A stretch of 64,000 nt of DNA from Actinomadura oligospora ATCC 43269 (GCF_000518265.1 NZ_KI912410.1:414774-478773); one strand, 5' to 3'; shown: positions 1-9,546, numbered from the stretch's first letter. Numbers and translations: made by a program. Notes: generated by a model from the letters alone, not told the origin.

Positions 1-336
1 CGTCCGGGAACGGCATCGGCGGGTTCGTCGATGCGGCGTGTTGCCGGTCGGGGGGACGCTTCGAGTGGCACACTGTGCTGTCACGGCCACGAGTTCCGGT
101 TCACGGTTCCCGGGCCGGACAAGTGAAGGTGCGAAAGTGGGACTCCGGTCGCCGGATTCCTCCGAAATGTGCGGTCATAAGCACGGGCCCGACCCCGGCC
201 CGCCGCCGCGCGAATTCGCGCACAGCCGTACACGGCCACCCCGATATCGACAGGCGGCGGTCGACCACGAGCGCCTGAATCCCCGCATCGCCGGGCGTGG
301 GCGACGCGTTCCGCCGAACCTCCGAAGGAGAACATC
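1..336. other. Left-edge stretch with no confident gene
   Basis: All open frames here look like shadows: none has secretion, domain or codon features of the neighbouring genes. The one distinctive element is a perfect 14-bp palindrome, GCGCGAATTCGCGC, at 208-221, about 115 nt upstream of the first gene. It could be an operator or part of the promoter for the gene at 337. A clear purine-rich ribosome binding site (GAAGGAG) lies immediately before that gene. Confidence 0.5.
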
Positions 337-678
337 ATGCGCAACCGGACCAAGAACGTGAGTCGCGCCGCGCTCGTCGCGGGCGGCCTGACCGTCGTCG
401 GCATGGGGCTGTCCAGCGGCTCCGCCCTCGCCGACACCGCCTCCACCGCCGTGGGCGGCCAGCCGGTGCGGCAGGTCGTCGCCGGCGCGCCCCACGGCAA
501 CGGACCCGACGCGAGCAAGATGCCGGAGGCCGCCAAGACCGTCCGCGGGCTGATCCGCGGCGTCGGCGTCCCGGTCCCGGGCTCGGACGCCGGCCCGAAC
601 GACCCGCAGGTTCCGCCGAAGCTGATCGACGGCCTGCCGCTCAGCCTCTTGGGCAAGGGGCTTCCGGGCCTTTCGTGA
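337..678 (+). CDS. Small secreted protein of unknown function
   Basis: A 113-residue protein with a clean Sec signal peptide: basic n-region MRNRTKNVSR, a hydrophobic stretch to about residue 32, and a likely cut after SALA. The mature part (about 80 residues) is Gly/Pro-rich with no cysteines, no membrane anchor and no LPxTG-type sorting signal, so it is probably released or loosely held. A strong GAAGGAG ribosome binding site supports the ATG start. It lies in tandem with another short secreted protein at 1654 and a sortase at 863, which suggests a small cell-surface locus. I do not recognise the family. Confidence 0.7.
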   Translation: MRNRTKNVSRAALVAGGLTVVGMGLSSGSALADTASTAVGGQPVRQVVAGAPHGNGPDASKMPEAAKTVRGLIRGVGVPVPGSDAGPNDPQVPPKLIDGLPLSLLGKGLPGLS

Positions 679-724
679 CGTGAGCGGGCCGGACGCCTGA
701 GCGGCGCCGGTCCCGCTCCATCCC

Positions 725-789
725 GCGACAGCGCACCGTCCGGCCGGGCTTCGATCTCCTCGCAGCCCGGCGCGGCGGTGCGCTGTCGC
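725..789 (+). terminator. Long intergenic hairpin between secreted protein and sortase genes
   Basis: A 14-bp perfect stem (GCGACAGCGCACCG at 725-738 with its complement at 776-789) encloses a second stem, CCGGGCT with AGCCCGG. A shorter bulged hairpin (682-692 with 707-718) lies just upstream. No U-tract follows, as is common in GC-rich actinomycetes. The pair probably terminates or protects the 3' end of the 337-678 transcript. Confidence 0.6.
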
Positions 790-862
790 CGTCGTCGGGG
801 CCGTCCGGCCGGGTCCACCCGGGGCGGCGGTCCCGGGAGAACAGCATCGCCAGGAGGAGTAC

Positions 863-1540
863 GTGCGGTTCAGACAGCTTCTCGCCGGCGCGGTCGCCGG
901 CGTCCTCGGCTGGGCCGGTCCCGTCGGGCCCGCGCACGCCGAGCAGGTTCCCGTCCATGCCGCGCGCCACGCCGGAACGACCGACCACCGGGCCGGGAAG
1001 GCGGGGCACCGCGCCCGGAAGGCGGCGCGCCGGAACGCGGCGGCGCGGCGTGGCCGGACGTCGCGGGCGGGCCGGCACGGTGGTGAGCCGCACCGGCGCG
1101 GCGTGCGGAAGGCGCGGGCCGTCCGGGACCGGGACCTCGTCGAGATGATCATTCCGAAGCTGCGCTTCGACGACCGGGTCCGCGAGGGCATCTCGGAGTC
1201 GGACCTCAAGCTGGGCGTCGGCCACTACCCGGGCACGGCGTTCCCGGGGCAGGTGGGCAACGCGGTGTACCTGGGACACCGGACGACCGGGCGGGCGCCC
1301 TTCGACGACCTGGAGCACCTGACGTACGGCGACGAGGTCGTCCTGGTCTCCGGGCACCGGCGGTACGTGTACCAGGTGGTCGGGTCGAAGATCATCCTGC
1401 CGACCGACCGCCAGGTGCTCGCGCCCGTCCCCATGCAGCCGGGGCGGCGCGCCACGGACGGGTGGGCGACGCTCGTGACCTGTTATCCACGCGGACTGGA
1501 CAGCCACCGCTACGTGGTCTTCGCCCGGCTCGTCCATTAG
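863..1540 (+). CDS. Class E/F-type sortase
   Basis: A 225-residue secreted transpeptidase. It has an N-terminal signal or anchor (about residues 1-27, ending AHA), a strongly basic Arg/Ala/His linker (about 30-90) and a compact sortase domain. The sortase triad is visible: His139 in LGHRTT, Cys207 in LVTCYP and Arg216 in SHRYVV. Sortases cleave sorting signals of surface proteins and join them to cell-wall acceptors; the short single-domain form fits the actinobacterial class E/F group. The GTG start follows an AGGAGGAG ribosome binding site at an ideal distance. No protein in this window carries an obvious sorting signal, so its substrate must be encoded elsewhere. Confidence 0.88.
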   Translation: MRFRQLLAGAVAGVLGWAGPVGPAHAEQVPVHAARHAGTTDHRAGKAGHRARKAARRNAAARRGRTSRAGRHGGEPHRRGVRKARAVRDRDLVEMIIPKLRFDDRVREGISESDLKLGVGHYPGTAFPGQVGNAVYLGHRTTGRAPFDDLEHLTYGDEVVLVSGHRRYVYQVVGSKIILPTDRQVLAPVPMQPGRRATDGWATLVTCYPRGLDSHRYVVFARLVH

Positions 1541-1653
1541 GCGCAGGAGCACCTTGCGGGGACGGATCTCCATCGGCGACGGGCACCATCGCGGCCGCGT
1601 TCACATCCGCAGGTGGTCCTCGTCCGCCTGCCCTTGATAAGAGGAGCGAACTC

Positions 1654-1983
1654 ATGATGACGACGGGTACGACGACGCTCGTACTCAAGGGGGCGCTGGT
1701 GCTCGGCTGCGCGGCGTGCGCCCTGAGCGCCGCCGGCGCGGCGTCGGCGTCGGTCGGGGACTTCACGTACAGGGAGGGCATGACGCCGCAGCGCCTGCAC
1801 AACGCGCCGGACGGTCCCTGCCACTCCCTGAGGGAAAGGGGCACGAAGTTCAGCAACCGGACCGGGACGACCGTGGAGATCTTCAAGCGCCCGAAGTGCA
1901 AGGGCCGCCACCAGTACGTCGAGCCGCACGCGGGCACGGAGGGCGCGCCGCCCTACGCGTGGAGCTTCCGCTTCATGCCCTAG
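1654..1983 (+). CDS. Small secreted basic protein
   Basis: A 109-residue protein starting at ATG 1654 behind a GAGGAG ribosome binding site; upstream in-frame codons are not convincing. A hydrophobic signal segment (KGALVLGCAACALSAAGAA) ends near SASA, leaving a mature domain of about 78 residues that is Lys/Arg/His-rich with two cysteines (PDGPCHSL and RPKCKGRH), which could form one disulfide. The composition resembles small secreted proteins that decorate actinomycete surfaces, but the family is not recognised. Its last 11 bases overlap the convergent gene that ends at 1973. Confidence 0.65.
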   Translation: MMTTGTTTLVLKGALVLGCAACALSAAGAASASVGDFTYREGMTPQRLHNAPDGPCHSLRERGTKFSNRTGTTVEIFKRPKCKGRHQYVEPHAGTEGAPPYAWSFRFMP

Positions 1984-3427
1984 CCGGCCGCCCGCCGTCG
2001 TCGGGGTCCGCCTTGCCGGTGATCCAGGGGAGGACGGCGGCCAGCGAGAGCAGCGGGACGGCCGGGAGCAGGTAGCGGTGGTCGAAGTCGGCGGTGGCGG
2101 ACGGGACGACGATCAGCGCGACCCCGGCCAGGAACGGCAGGAGCGCCGGGCCGCGGAGGCGCCGGACGACCCCGGCCAGGGCGACGAGCAGCAGGACGGC
2201 GAGCAGCGGCCCCGGCAGGAAGACCGAGTCCTGGTAGGCGCGGATCCAGCCCGCGAAGGGTTCGACCACGCGGGGCCTGGCGGTCGCGCCGCCGTACAGG
2301 CGGGACGCCCGCACGGCGGTGGGCGGTCGTTTGTACCGGACGGGGAAGCGGTACTCGGCCACGGTCGCGGCCGTCGGACGGTCCGTGCGGTGCGGTGCGA
2401 AGCCGCGTGCGGCGTCCACCAGGACCGTCCATGCGTAGTCGAGGGGCTGGGTGAGGATGGCGCGCTGGGCGAAGTCGGCGGCGCGGGCGTTCCCGGCCCG
2501 GTCGTAGACGCCGCCGGGGAAGGTCTTGAACGGCGCGTGGACGCCCCACATCGCGGCGAACGCGGGGTCCATGCCGGGGGTGTCGCGCGTCCAGTCGCGG
2601 CAGAAGACGCGCTCGTCGTCCGGCGGGCGGATCCGGTCGCAGTCGGCGAACGCGGCGACGCGTCCGAACAGGAAGAGGCCGTTGGTGCCGGTGAGCGCCC
2701 AGCTTCCGTGCTCGGCCCGGTACCAGGTGGCGTACGAGCCGACGACCAGCGCGAACGCGGCGGCCAGGGCGCCGATCGGACGCCAGCCCACCCGGCGGAC
2801 GAACAGGAACAGCAGCGCGATGGCGACGAGGGGCAGGCCGACCGTCCGGGTGATGGCGACGGCGCCGAGGAGGAGACCTGCGGCCAGGGTCAGCGTCCAG
2901 GACGGGGCGGGCCGCCACAGCAGCACGGCGATCGCCGCGACGACCAGCAGTTCGAAGAGCGTGTCCGAGAGGACGAGGTGCTCCAGCTCGATCTGGTACG
3001 CGTCCAGTAGGGCGGGGGCGGCGGCCAGGCAGCCGAGGAGGCCGGGCAGGACGACCCGGTCCGGCCACGCGGTGCGCGCCGCCCGGTAGACCAGGAGGTA
3101 CAGCAGGATGCCGACGGTGAGACCGAACAGATGCTGGGTGAACGCGATCGTGCCGAAGTCGTGCAGGGGCCGGAGCATCCACAGCATGAGCGAGTAGCCG
3201 CTCGGCCGCAGCATCGACGGGACGGGCTCCAGCGCACCCCGTAGATAGGTGCCCGAGTCTCCGAACCACAACATCGACGGGTAGCCGGCCATGGCGACCA
3301 GTCGCGGCACGACGGCCGCGGCGAGCAGCAACGCGAACGGGCCGTGCCGCCGTGCTGTCCCCCGAAGCCCCTGTGCCTCAGCCGCGCGCCCGTCTCCGAG
3401 CGGACGCGCCGAAGCGTCCACCTTCAC
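1973..3427 (-). CDS. Polytopic membrane glycosyltransferase-like protein (GT-C type)
   Basis: A 484-residue integral membrane protein with about ten hydrophobic helices. Near the N-terminus after the first helix is FGDSGTYLRGAL, an acidic loop in the position where GT-C enzymes keep their catalytic aspartate, and a large soluble insertion (about residues 255-370) lies between helix groups. This layout is typical of dolichyl/polyprenyl-phosphate-sugar-dependent mannosyl- or arabinosyltransferases. The exact donor and acceptor cannot be read from the sequence. It is a single gene transcribed away from the LuxR gene at 3784, and its 3' end overlaps the convergent secreted-protein gene by 11 bp. 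Confidence 0.65.
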   Translation of the reverse strand: MKVDASARPLGDGRAAEAQGLRGTARRHGPFALLLAAAVVPRLVAMAGYPSMLWFGDSGTYLRGALEPVPSMLRPSGYSLMLWMLRPLHDFGTIAFTQHLFGLTVGILLYLLVYRAARTAWPDRVVLPGLLGCLAAAPALLDAYQIELEHLVLSDTLFELLVVAAIAVLLWRPAPSWTLTLAAGLLLGAVAITRTVGLPLVAIALLFLFVRRVGWRPIGALAAAFALVVGSYATWYRAEHGSWALTGTNGLFLFGRVAAFADCDRIRPPDDERVFCRDWTRDTPGMDPAFAAMWGVHAPFKTFPGGVYDRAGNARAADFAQRAILTQPLDYAWTVLVDAARGFAPHRTDRPTAATVAEYRFPVRYKRPPTAVRASRLYGGATARPRVVEPFAGWIRAYQDSVFLPGPLLAVLLLVALAGVVRRLRGPALLPFLAGVALIVVPSATADFDHRYLLPAVPLLSLAAVLPWITGKADPDDGGRPARA

Positions 3428-3783
3428 GATTTCCCCCTGTCGTGCCCTACCCGGTTGCGACGCCGGGACACCGGCGGGGGGACGTCCGCTTCGCGCGAGT
3501 GGCCGAGCCCGGCCACGCTCGGGAAACGGCCGGAACCGGACGGCTCAGGAGCGGTGAGTCGCACGCCGGAGCGGGTGGGGGGCCTGCCGAAGCGCCCGAG
3601 TCCGGGGGACGCGACCCCGGTGAGACCGTTCCACTACGGTTGCGGCACCATATCCACCAAAATGACACCGCCCGCCGGGCACCGGGTGACGGCTGACTTC
3701 TCCGTTGACCATGGTCGGCGGGAGGAGTAGTTTCGCGGCGCGGAACTCGTGCCTGGCCATGAGCAACCGGAGGACCCGCCCAG
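3428..3783. other. Divergent intergenic region with a sigma70-type promoter
   Basis: This 356-bp gap separates divergently transcribed genes. No coding frame is convincing. Toward the LuxR gene there is a good housekeeping-type promoter, TTGACC (3705-3710), 17-bp spacer, TAGTTT (3728-3733). A 10-bp palindrome, GACCATGGTC, overlaps the -35 region and could be an operator. Confidence 0.55.
3705..3733 (+). promoter_or_regulatory. Predicted promoter of the LuxR-family regulator gene
   Basis: TTGACC and TAGTTT are separated by exactly 17 bp, close to the actinobacterial housekeeping sigma consensus. The palindrome GACCATGGTC covers the -35 hexamer and downstream bases, so a repressor or autoregulator could occlude it. 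Transcription would begin near 3740, leaving a leader of about 45 nt before the start at 3784. Confidence 0.5.
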
Positions 3784-6681
3784 ATGGACCGTGCGGCAGG
3801 GCCAACCGGGGGATACGCCAAGGACGCCGAACGGGCGGCGACCGAGGCGTTCGTGGTCGTGGAACCGGTCGGTCCCGGCCGCGTCCGGCGCGGCGTCGAC
3901 ATCGTGGGGATGTCGAGCCTGCTCAGCGAGGCGCGGGAGCACCTGGACCGCGACGACGGGACGGTCGTCCTGACCGGTCCGCCCGGCATCGGCAAGTCGA
4001 CGCTGCTCGAGCGGCTCGCCGGGGAGCACCCCGGCCACACCGTGCTGCGCTGCGCGCCCGCCGAGTCCGAGAGCCAGCTGCCGTTCCTCGGGCTGATCGA
4101 CCTGCTGTCCACGACCGGCGACGACGTGCTCGACCTGCTTCCCGGGCACCAGCGGGCCGTCCTGCGGTCGGCGCTGCTGCGCGGCGGTGACCCGCCGCCC
4201 GAGCGCGGCCCGCTGCCGCTGCGGCTGGCCGTCCTCGACCTGTTCCGGGTGCTGTGCGCGCGGTCCCCGGTGCTGCTGGTTATCGACGACGCGCAGTGGC
4301 TGGACGGCCCGAGCGCCGAGCTGCTGGCGTTCGTCGCGCGCCGCGCGGCCGGGCTGCCGCTGCGCGCGCTGGTGGCCGTCCGGGTGGACCAGCGCGGACG
4401 GTACGACGCGAGCTTCTGCCCGGGTCCGGTGCACGCGATCAACGTTCCCGGCCTGACCGTGGCCGAGGTGTCGCAGCTGCTGGGCGACCGGTGGCCGCGT
4501 CCGGTCGCGACGCGCGTGCACGAGGTCAGCGGCGGCAACCCGTTCTTCGCGCTGGAGCTCGGACGCGCCCTGGCGGAGTCACCGCCGGAGTCGACCGACG
4601 ACGAGCTGCCGCTTCCGGACAGCCTGCGCGATCTCATGCTGGACAGGCTCGGCACGCTGTCGGAGGACGCCCGCCGGACGCTGCTGACCGCGAGCGCGGC
4701 GGCCCGTCCGACGCTGCGGCTGCTGCGCGCGGCCGGGCGGGACGGCGCGGACGAGGACGTCGCGGCGGCCGTCCGGGACGGGATCGTGGAGATCGGGTCG
4801 GGCGAGGTCGTCCGGTTCACGCATCCGCTGCTCGCCGCCGTCGTGTACGCCGAGGCCGAGCCGGGGGAGCGGCACGCCGCGCACGCCGCGCTCGCCGGGG
4901 CGGTGACCGACCCGGTCGAGCGTGCCCGGCACCGCGCGCTCATCGCCCCCGGCCCGGACGCCGAGCTGGCGACCGCGCTGGACGAGGCGGCGGTCGCGGC
5001 GCGGCGGCGCGGGGCCCCGGCGGAGGCGTGCCGGCTCGGCCGCCTCGCCGCCGAGCACACCCCGCCGGACGACACCGGCGGCTTCGTGAACCGGCTGCTC
5101 ACGGCGTCCGAGGACGCGATCGCCGCCGGGGACCTGCCCGAGGCGCGGCGGATCGCGCACGAGGCGCTGACCGTCGCGTCCGAGCCCGCGCCCCGCGTGC
5201 GCGGCTGGCTCGCGGTGATCGACTCGGCGGGGCAGGCGCTCGCCGAGTTCGGCGACATCTTCCCGCGCGCGCTCGCGGACGCCGGGGACGATCCGGCCCT
5301 GCTCGCTCCACTGCACTACCGGCTCGCATGGCGGGCATGGCTCGTCGAGGGTTCGGCGTTCGAGGCGCACGAGCACGCCGCGCGTTCGGCCGAGCTGGCC
5401 GCGCGCGCAGGAGACAGGCGCACCGAGATCCTCGCGCTGGCCAAGCAGGCGCATCTGGCGTTCTTCCTAGGACGTCCGGACGCGGAGAGGACGCTCGCGC
5501 GCGCGTTGTCGTCCCCGCAGGACCCGCGCGTCATGGTGGATCACAACGGTCCCGCGTTCCAGCGCTACCGGCACCACCTGCTCGCCGACCGGCTGGAGGA
5601 GGCGCGGGCCGAACTGCGGTCGCTGATCTACCTCGTCCGGCGGCGCGGCGCGGTCGAGAGCCTGTGCCACTGCCTGCACAACCTCGCGCGCGTGGAGGTC
5701 CACCGCGGACGGTGCGACCGGGCGCTGGACGTGGCGCGCCAGAGTCTCCGGCTGGCCGAGGACAGCGACCTGAGCCAGGGCCCGTCCTGGTTCTCGCTCG
5801 CGCTCGCCGAGGCGGCCGGCGGCGACGCCGACCGGGCCGCGGACGCGGCGCGCCGGGCCGAGCAGCACAGCGCCGACGACGGCGACCTGCTGTTCCTGCC
5901 GCAGGCGTGGTTCGTCGCCGGGCACATCCACCTGATGGCCGGGCGCGACGAGGCGGCGGCGGCGCTGCTCCGGCGCGTCCGGCGGTCGGAGGAGGCGCAG
6001 GGCCTCGGCGACCCGGCGATGCGGCGCTGGCACGGCGACCTCGCCGAGGCGCTCGCGCTGTCGGGGAACCTGGACGAGGCGGCCGAGCTGATCGAGGAGA
6101 CGCGCGCCCGCGCGACCCGGCTGGAGCGGCGCGTCATGCTCGCGGTGATGGACCGCGCCGCCGCGCTGGTCGCGGCCGGACGCGGCGACCAGGCCACGGC
6201 GAACGCCCTCGCGCGGCGGTCGGCGACGGCGCTGGCGGAGCTGCCGTTCCGGCTGGAGGAGGGCCGGTCCTGGCTGGTGCTGGGCCGGTTGCGGCTCGGG
6301 CAGAACGACGCGCCCGGCGCGCGGTCGGCCCTGCGCGAGGCGCGCCGTGTCTTCGCGCACGCGCACGCGCGCCCGTGGCTCGCGCTGGTCACCACCGAGC
6401 TCGACCGCGTCCGGGACCTGGACCGGGCGGCGCAGGCGCCGTCCGCGCCGTCCGCCGCGCTGGGGGTGCTCAGCGCGATGGAGGCGAAGGTCGCCGGGCT
6501 CGTCGCGGAGGGCGCGACCAACCGCGAGATCGCGGCGCGGCTGTTCATCAGCGTCAAGACGGTCGAGGCCGCGCTCACACGGACGTACCGCAAGCTCGGA
6601 GTCCGGTCGCGCGTGGACCTCGCGCGACTGGCCTCGTCTCCGCACCGTCCTCCTCAGGATCCCCCGCGGAGCGACGCGTAG
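3784..6681 (+). CDS. Large ATP-binding LuxR-family regulator (LAL type)
   Basis: A 965-residue transcription regulator with the LAL/MalT-like layout. An N-terminal P-loop ATPase has Walker A GPPGIGKST (about residues 65-73) and a Walker B-like LLVIDDAQWLDG. A long Ala/Leu/Arg-rich helical middle fits TPR-like repeats (about 400-880). The C-terminal LuxR helix-turn-helix (about 895-955) contains TNREIAARLFISVKTVEAAL. In the family, ligand and ATP binding license DNA binding; many members switch on secondary-metabolite or degradative genes. It stands alone behind its own promoter and a roughly 400-bp downstream gap, so its targets cannot be inferred. The secreted proteases just downstream are possible targets. 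Confidence 0.88.
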   Translation: MDRAAGPTGGYAKDAERAATEAFVVVEPVGPGRVRRGVDIVGMSSLLSEAREHLDRDDGTVVLTGPPGIGKSTLLERLAGEHPGHTVLRCAPAESESQLPFLGLIDLLSTTGDDVLDLLPGHQRAVLRSALLRGGDPPPERGPLPLRLAVLDLFRVLCARSPVLLVIDDAQWLDGPSAELLAFVARRAAGLPLRALVAVRVDQRGRYDASFCPGPVHAINVPGLTVAEVSQLLGDRWPRPVATRVHEVSGGNPFFALELGRALAESPPESTDDELPLPDSLRDLMLDRLGTLSEDARRTLLTASAAARPTLRLLRAAGRDGADEDVAAAVRDGIVEIGSGEVVRFTHPLLAAVVYAEAEPGERHAAHAALAGAVTDPVERARHRALIAPGPDAELATALDEAAVAARRRGAPAEACRLGRLAAEHTPPDDTGGFVNRLLTASEDAIAAGDLPEARRIAHEALTVASEPAPRVRGWLAVIDSAGQALAEFGDIFPRALADAGDDPALLAPLHYRLAWRAWLVEGSAFEAHEHAARSAELAARAGDRRTEILALAKQAHLAFFLGRPDAERTLARALSSPQDPRVMVDHNGPAFQRYRHHLLADRLEEARAELRSLIYLVRRRGAVESLCHCLHNLARVEVHRGRCDRALDVARQSLRLAEDSDLSQGPSWFSLALAEAAGGDADRAADAARRAEQHSADDGDLLFLPQAWFVAGHIHLMAGRDEAAAALLRRVRRSEEAQGLGDPAMRRWHGDLAEALALSGNLDEAAELIEETRARATRLERRVMLAVMDRAAALVAAGRGDQATANALARRSATALAELPFRLEEGRSWLVLGRLRLGQNDAPGARSALREARRVFAHAHARPWLALVTTELDRVRDLDRAAQAPSAPSAALGVLSAMEAKVAGLVAEGATNREIAARLFISVKTVEAALTRTYRKLGVRSRVDLARLASSPHRPPQDPPRSDA

Positions 6682-7092
6682 GAACCCTGCGCGAACCCTG
6701 TCCCTGGCCCCGCCTGGACCCTGCGCGACCCTGCCCGGACCCTGTGCCGCCCCGCGCCGCGGTCCCGAGGCGATTTCGGTGCGCGGAATTCTCACTCACG
6801 GCGGGTCGAGATCGCGTTCACGGCGCGTGGAAAACGCCGATGTCGGAGGTCATGCGGGCGTCGTGTCCGGTTCATGGGGTTGTTCATAGGGATATCCCTA
6901 ACGTTCGGGCTTCGGTCTTCCTTGGACGAGTTAACGAGCTGAAACTCACCTTGATCCGAGTTGCGGCGAATTACCCCGCTATGCCGCGAAAGGAGCTCCT
7001 AGTCCAAAGTCGCCGCCCTCGTCCCCGTTCTGTCCAGCCCGCCGTTCCCCGCGGCGGGCCTCTGCCCACGAGGCGAGAGGGAACCGATCCAC
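6682..7092. other. Intergenic region upstream of the M4 protease, with a perfect palindrome
   Basis: This gap of about 410 bp has no convincing gene. Just after the LuxR stop is a run of CCCTG-containing repeats in which ACCCTGCGCGA occurs twice. The distal part is clearly less GC-rich than its surroundings and contains a perfect 14-bp palindrome, TAGGGATATCCCTA (6887-6900), about 190 bp before the protease start. This is a likely promoter/operator region. The protease ribosome binding site is the purine run near 7075-7082. Confidence 0.5.
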
Positions 7093-9546
7093 ATGACCCC
7101 ACGTAGAATCGTGACGGTGTCGAGCGCGGCCGTGATCGCCGCGGCCGGCCTCGTCGCCCTCCCCCCAGCGGCCCAGGCCGGGCCCAAACCGAAACCCGGT
7201 ATGCCGGCGGGGCCGTCGTCCTTCGCCAAGGACGACTTCACGCTCAACCCGTCCCCGGCGACCCGCAAGGCGGCCATCAAGAACGCCGAGAAGGCGCTCG
7301 CGTCGCACGCCTCCAAGGCGCACGCGAAGGCCGGGCACGCGTTCACGCCGCGCACGGTCGTCGTCAACAAGGACGGCGGAGCCGACGTCCGCTTCGACCG
7401 GAGCTACAAGGGACTGCCGGTCTACGGCGGCGACCTGGTCGTGCACCTGAAGCCGGGCGGCTCCTACAAGGACATCAACACCAACACCCGCGAGACGCCG
7501 ACCGTCCCCACCGCGCCGTACGTCAGCGCGAAGCAGGCGCAGGCGACCTCGCGCGGGCAGGTCAAGGGCACGGTGACCTCCGCCGAGGCGCCGAAGCTGG
7601 CGATCTGGAACTTCGGCCGGTCGTCCCAGCTGGTGTGGGAGACCGTCGTCCGGGGCACCAAGACCGACCAGACGCCGACCGTTCTGCACGTCCTGGTGGA
7701 CGCGCGTAAGGGCAAGGTCGTCACCAAGCGGGACGAGGTCAGCTCGTTCCTCTCGCCGGCCCAGGCGGCCAAGCTGGCCAAGACCCAGAAGGCCAAGGCG
7801 AGCGAGGGCATCCTCACCGCCGGCACCGGCAACTCGATCTACAGCGGCTCGGTGTCGATCGACCTGACGCAGTCCGGCAGCACCTGGTCGATGAAGGACC
7901 CGTCGCACGGCAACGGGACCACCACCAACCTGAACCACGCCACGAGCGGCACCGGGACGATCTTCAGCAACTCGACCGGCACGTTCGGCAACGGCACCAC
8001 CAGCGACGCCGCGTCCGCCGGTGTCGACGCGCACTACGGCGCGGCCTCGACGTTCGACTACTTCAAGAACGTCCACGGCCGCAGCGGCATCTTCGGCAAC
8101 GGCGCCGGCGTCCCCTCGCGCACCCACTACGGCAACGCCTACGTGAACGCGTTCTGGGACGGCACCCAGATGACCTACGGCGACGGCTCGGGCAATGCCA
8201 AGCCGCTCGTCGAGATCGACGTGGCCGGCCACGAGATGAGCCACGGCGTCAGCGGCGCCCTCACCGGCTGGGACGAGACCGGCGAGACCGGCGGCATGAA
8301 CGAGGGCACCAGCGACATCTTCGGGTCGATGGTGGAGTTCTACGCCAACAACGCCAAGGACACGCCCGACTACACCATGGGCGAGCTCATCGACATCAAC
8401 GGTGACGGCACGCCGCTCCGTTACATGTACAACCCGTCGCTGGACGGCGCGTCGCCGAACTGCTGGACGAGCAGCAACGGCGGACTCGACCCGCACTACT
8501 CGCTCGGCCCGCTAACGCACTGGTTCTTCCTGCTCGCGGTCGGCTCCGGCGACCACGGCTACGGCAACAGCCCGACCTGCAACAGCTCCACGGTCACCGG
8601 GCTCGGCAACAACAAGGCCGAGAAGATCTGGTTCAAGGCGCTCGCGTCCTACGCCAACAGCAGCGAGAACTACGCGCAGGCCCGCATCGACTCGCTGAAG
8701 GCCGCCGCGGACCTGTACGGCACGCACTGCACCGAGTACAACACCGTGAACTCCGCGTGGGCGGCGGTCAGCGTGACCGGCACCGACCCGGTTCCCGGCA
8801 CGTGCCCCGGCCAGCCCGGCTCGCCGCAGGTGACCAACCCCGGTAACCAGACCAGCACCGTCGGGACGGCCGTCAGCCTGCAGATCCAGGCGACCGACCC
8901 GAACAACACGACGCTGACCTACAGCGCCACGGGCCTGCCCGCCGGCCTGTCGATCAACGCCACCTCCGGTCTGATCTCCGGCACCCCGACCACCGCGGGC
9001 TCCTCCTCGGTGACCGTGACCGCCAAGAACACCGCGGGGAACACCGGATCGACCACGTTCACGTGGACGGTCAACCCGATCGGCGGCGGCTGCTCCAGCC
9101 CCGGCAACAAGGTGACCAACGGCGGGTTCGAGTCCGGCACCACTCCGTGGACCCTCACGGCGGGCGTCCGCTCGGCCAACGGCAGCGGTGAGACCTCGCA
9201 CAGCGGCACCTACTTCGGCTGGCTGGACGGCTACGGCACCACCCACACCGACAGCGCGACCCAGTCGGTGACCATCCCGGCCGGCTGCAAGGCCTCGCTG
9301 AGCTACTACCTGCACATCGACACCAGTGAGAGCGGCAGCACCGCTTACGACAAGCTCACGGTCAAGGCGGGCTCCACGACGCTGAAGACCTACAGCAACG
9401 TCAACGCGGCCACCGGCTACTCGCTCCAGACCGTCGACCTGTCCTCCTTCGCGGGCCAGACGGTGACCATCTCCTTCAGCGGCACCGAGGACGTGTCCCT
9501 GCAGACGAGCTTCGTCATCGACGACGTGGCGGTCAACGCCTCCTGA
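7093..9546 (+). CDS. Secreted M4-family (thermolysin-like) zinc metalloprotease
   Basis: An 817-residue secreted protease. In order: signal peptide (to about residue 30, AQA), FTP/PepSY-like propeptide (about 85-240), M4 catalytic core with the zinc site His380-Glu-x-x-His384 (HEMSH) and the third ligand Glu404 in NEGTSD, a putative Ig-type domain (about 579-660, TNPGNQ to TWTV) and a C-terminal module from about residue 672 (NGGFESGTTPW to DDVAVNAS). The family is made as a zymogen that cleaves its own propeptide and then degrades extracellular protein. The C-terminal module also occurs at the N-terminus of the next gene, an M1 protease, so the two probably bind the same surface or substrate. 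A strong hairpin follows the stop. Confidence 0.95.
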   Translation: MTPRRIVTVSSAAVIAAAGLVALPPAAQAGPKPKPGMPAGPSSFAKDDFTLNPSPATRKAAIKNAEKALASHASKAHAKAGHAFTPRTVVVNKDGGADVRFDRSYKGLPVYGGDLVVHLKPGGSYKDINTNTRETPTVPTAPYVSAKQAQATSRGQVKGTVTSAEAPKLAIWNFGRSSQLVWETVVRGTKTDQTPTVLHVLVDARKGKVVTKRDEVSSFLSPAQAAKLAKTQKAKASEGILTAGTGNSIYSGSVSIDLTQSGSTWSMKDPSHGNGTTTNLNHATSGTGTIFSNSTGTFGNGTTSDAASAGVDAHYGAASTFDYFKNVHGRSGIFGNGAGVPSRTHYGNAYVNAFWDGTQMTYGDGSGNAKPLVEIDVAGHEMSHGVSGALTGWDETGETGGMNEGTSDIFGSMVEFYANNAKDTPDYTMGELIDINGDGTPLRYMYNPSLDGASPNCWTSSNGGLDPHYSLGPLTHWFFLLAVGSGDHGYGNSPTCNSSTVTGLGNNKAEKIWFKALASYANSSENYAQARIDSLKAAADLYGTHCTEYNTVNSAWAAVSVTGTDPVPGTCPGQPGSPQVTNPGNQTSTVGTAVSLQIQATDPNNTTLTYSATGLPAGLSINATSGLISGTPTTAGSSSVTVTAKNTAGNTGSTTFTWTVNPIGGGCSSPGNKVTNGGFESGTTPWTLTAGVRSANGSGETSHSGTYFGWLDGYGTTHTDSATQSVTIPAGCKASLSYYLHIDTSESGSTAYDKLTVKAGSTTLKTYSNVNAATGYSLQTVDLSSFAGQTVTISFSGTEDVSLQTSFVIDDVAVNAS

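Noticed and set aside
38..361. Open frames at the left edge
   Set aside because: They have no ribosome binding site, domain or consistent codon bias, and they overlap the palindrome/promoter region of the gene at 337.
4254..7106. A 950-codon open frame on the plus strand in a second frame of the LuxR gene
   Set aside because: The translated product is low-complexity Arg/Ala/Gly; the real gene with Walker A and HTH motifs is in the other frame.
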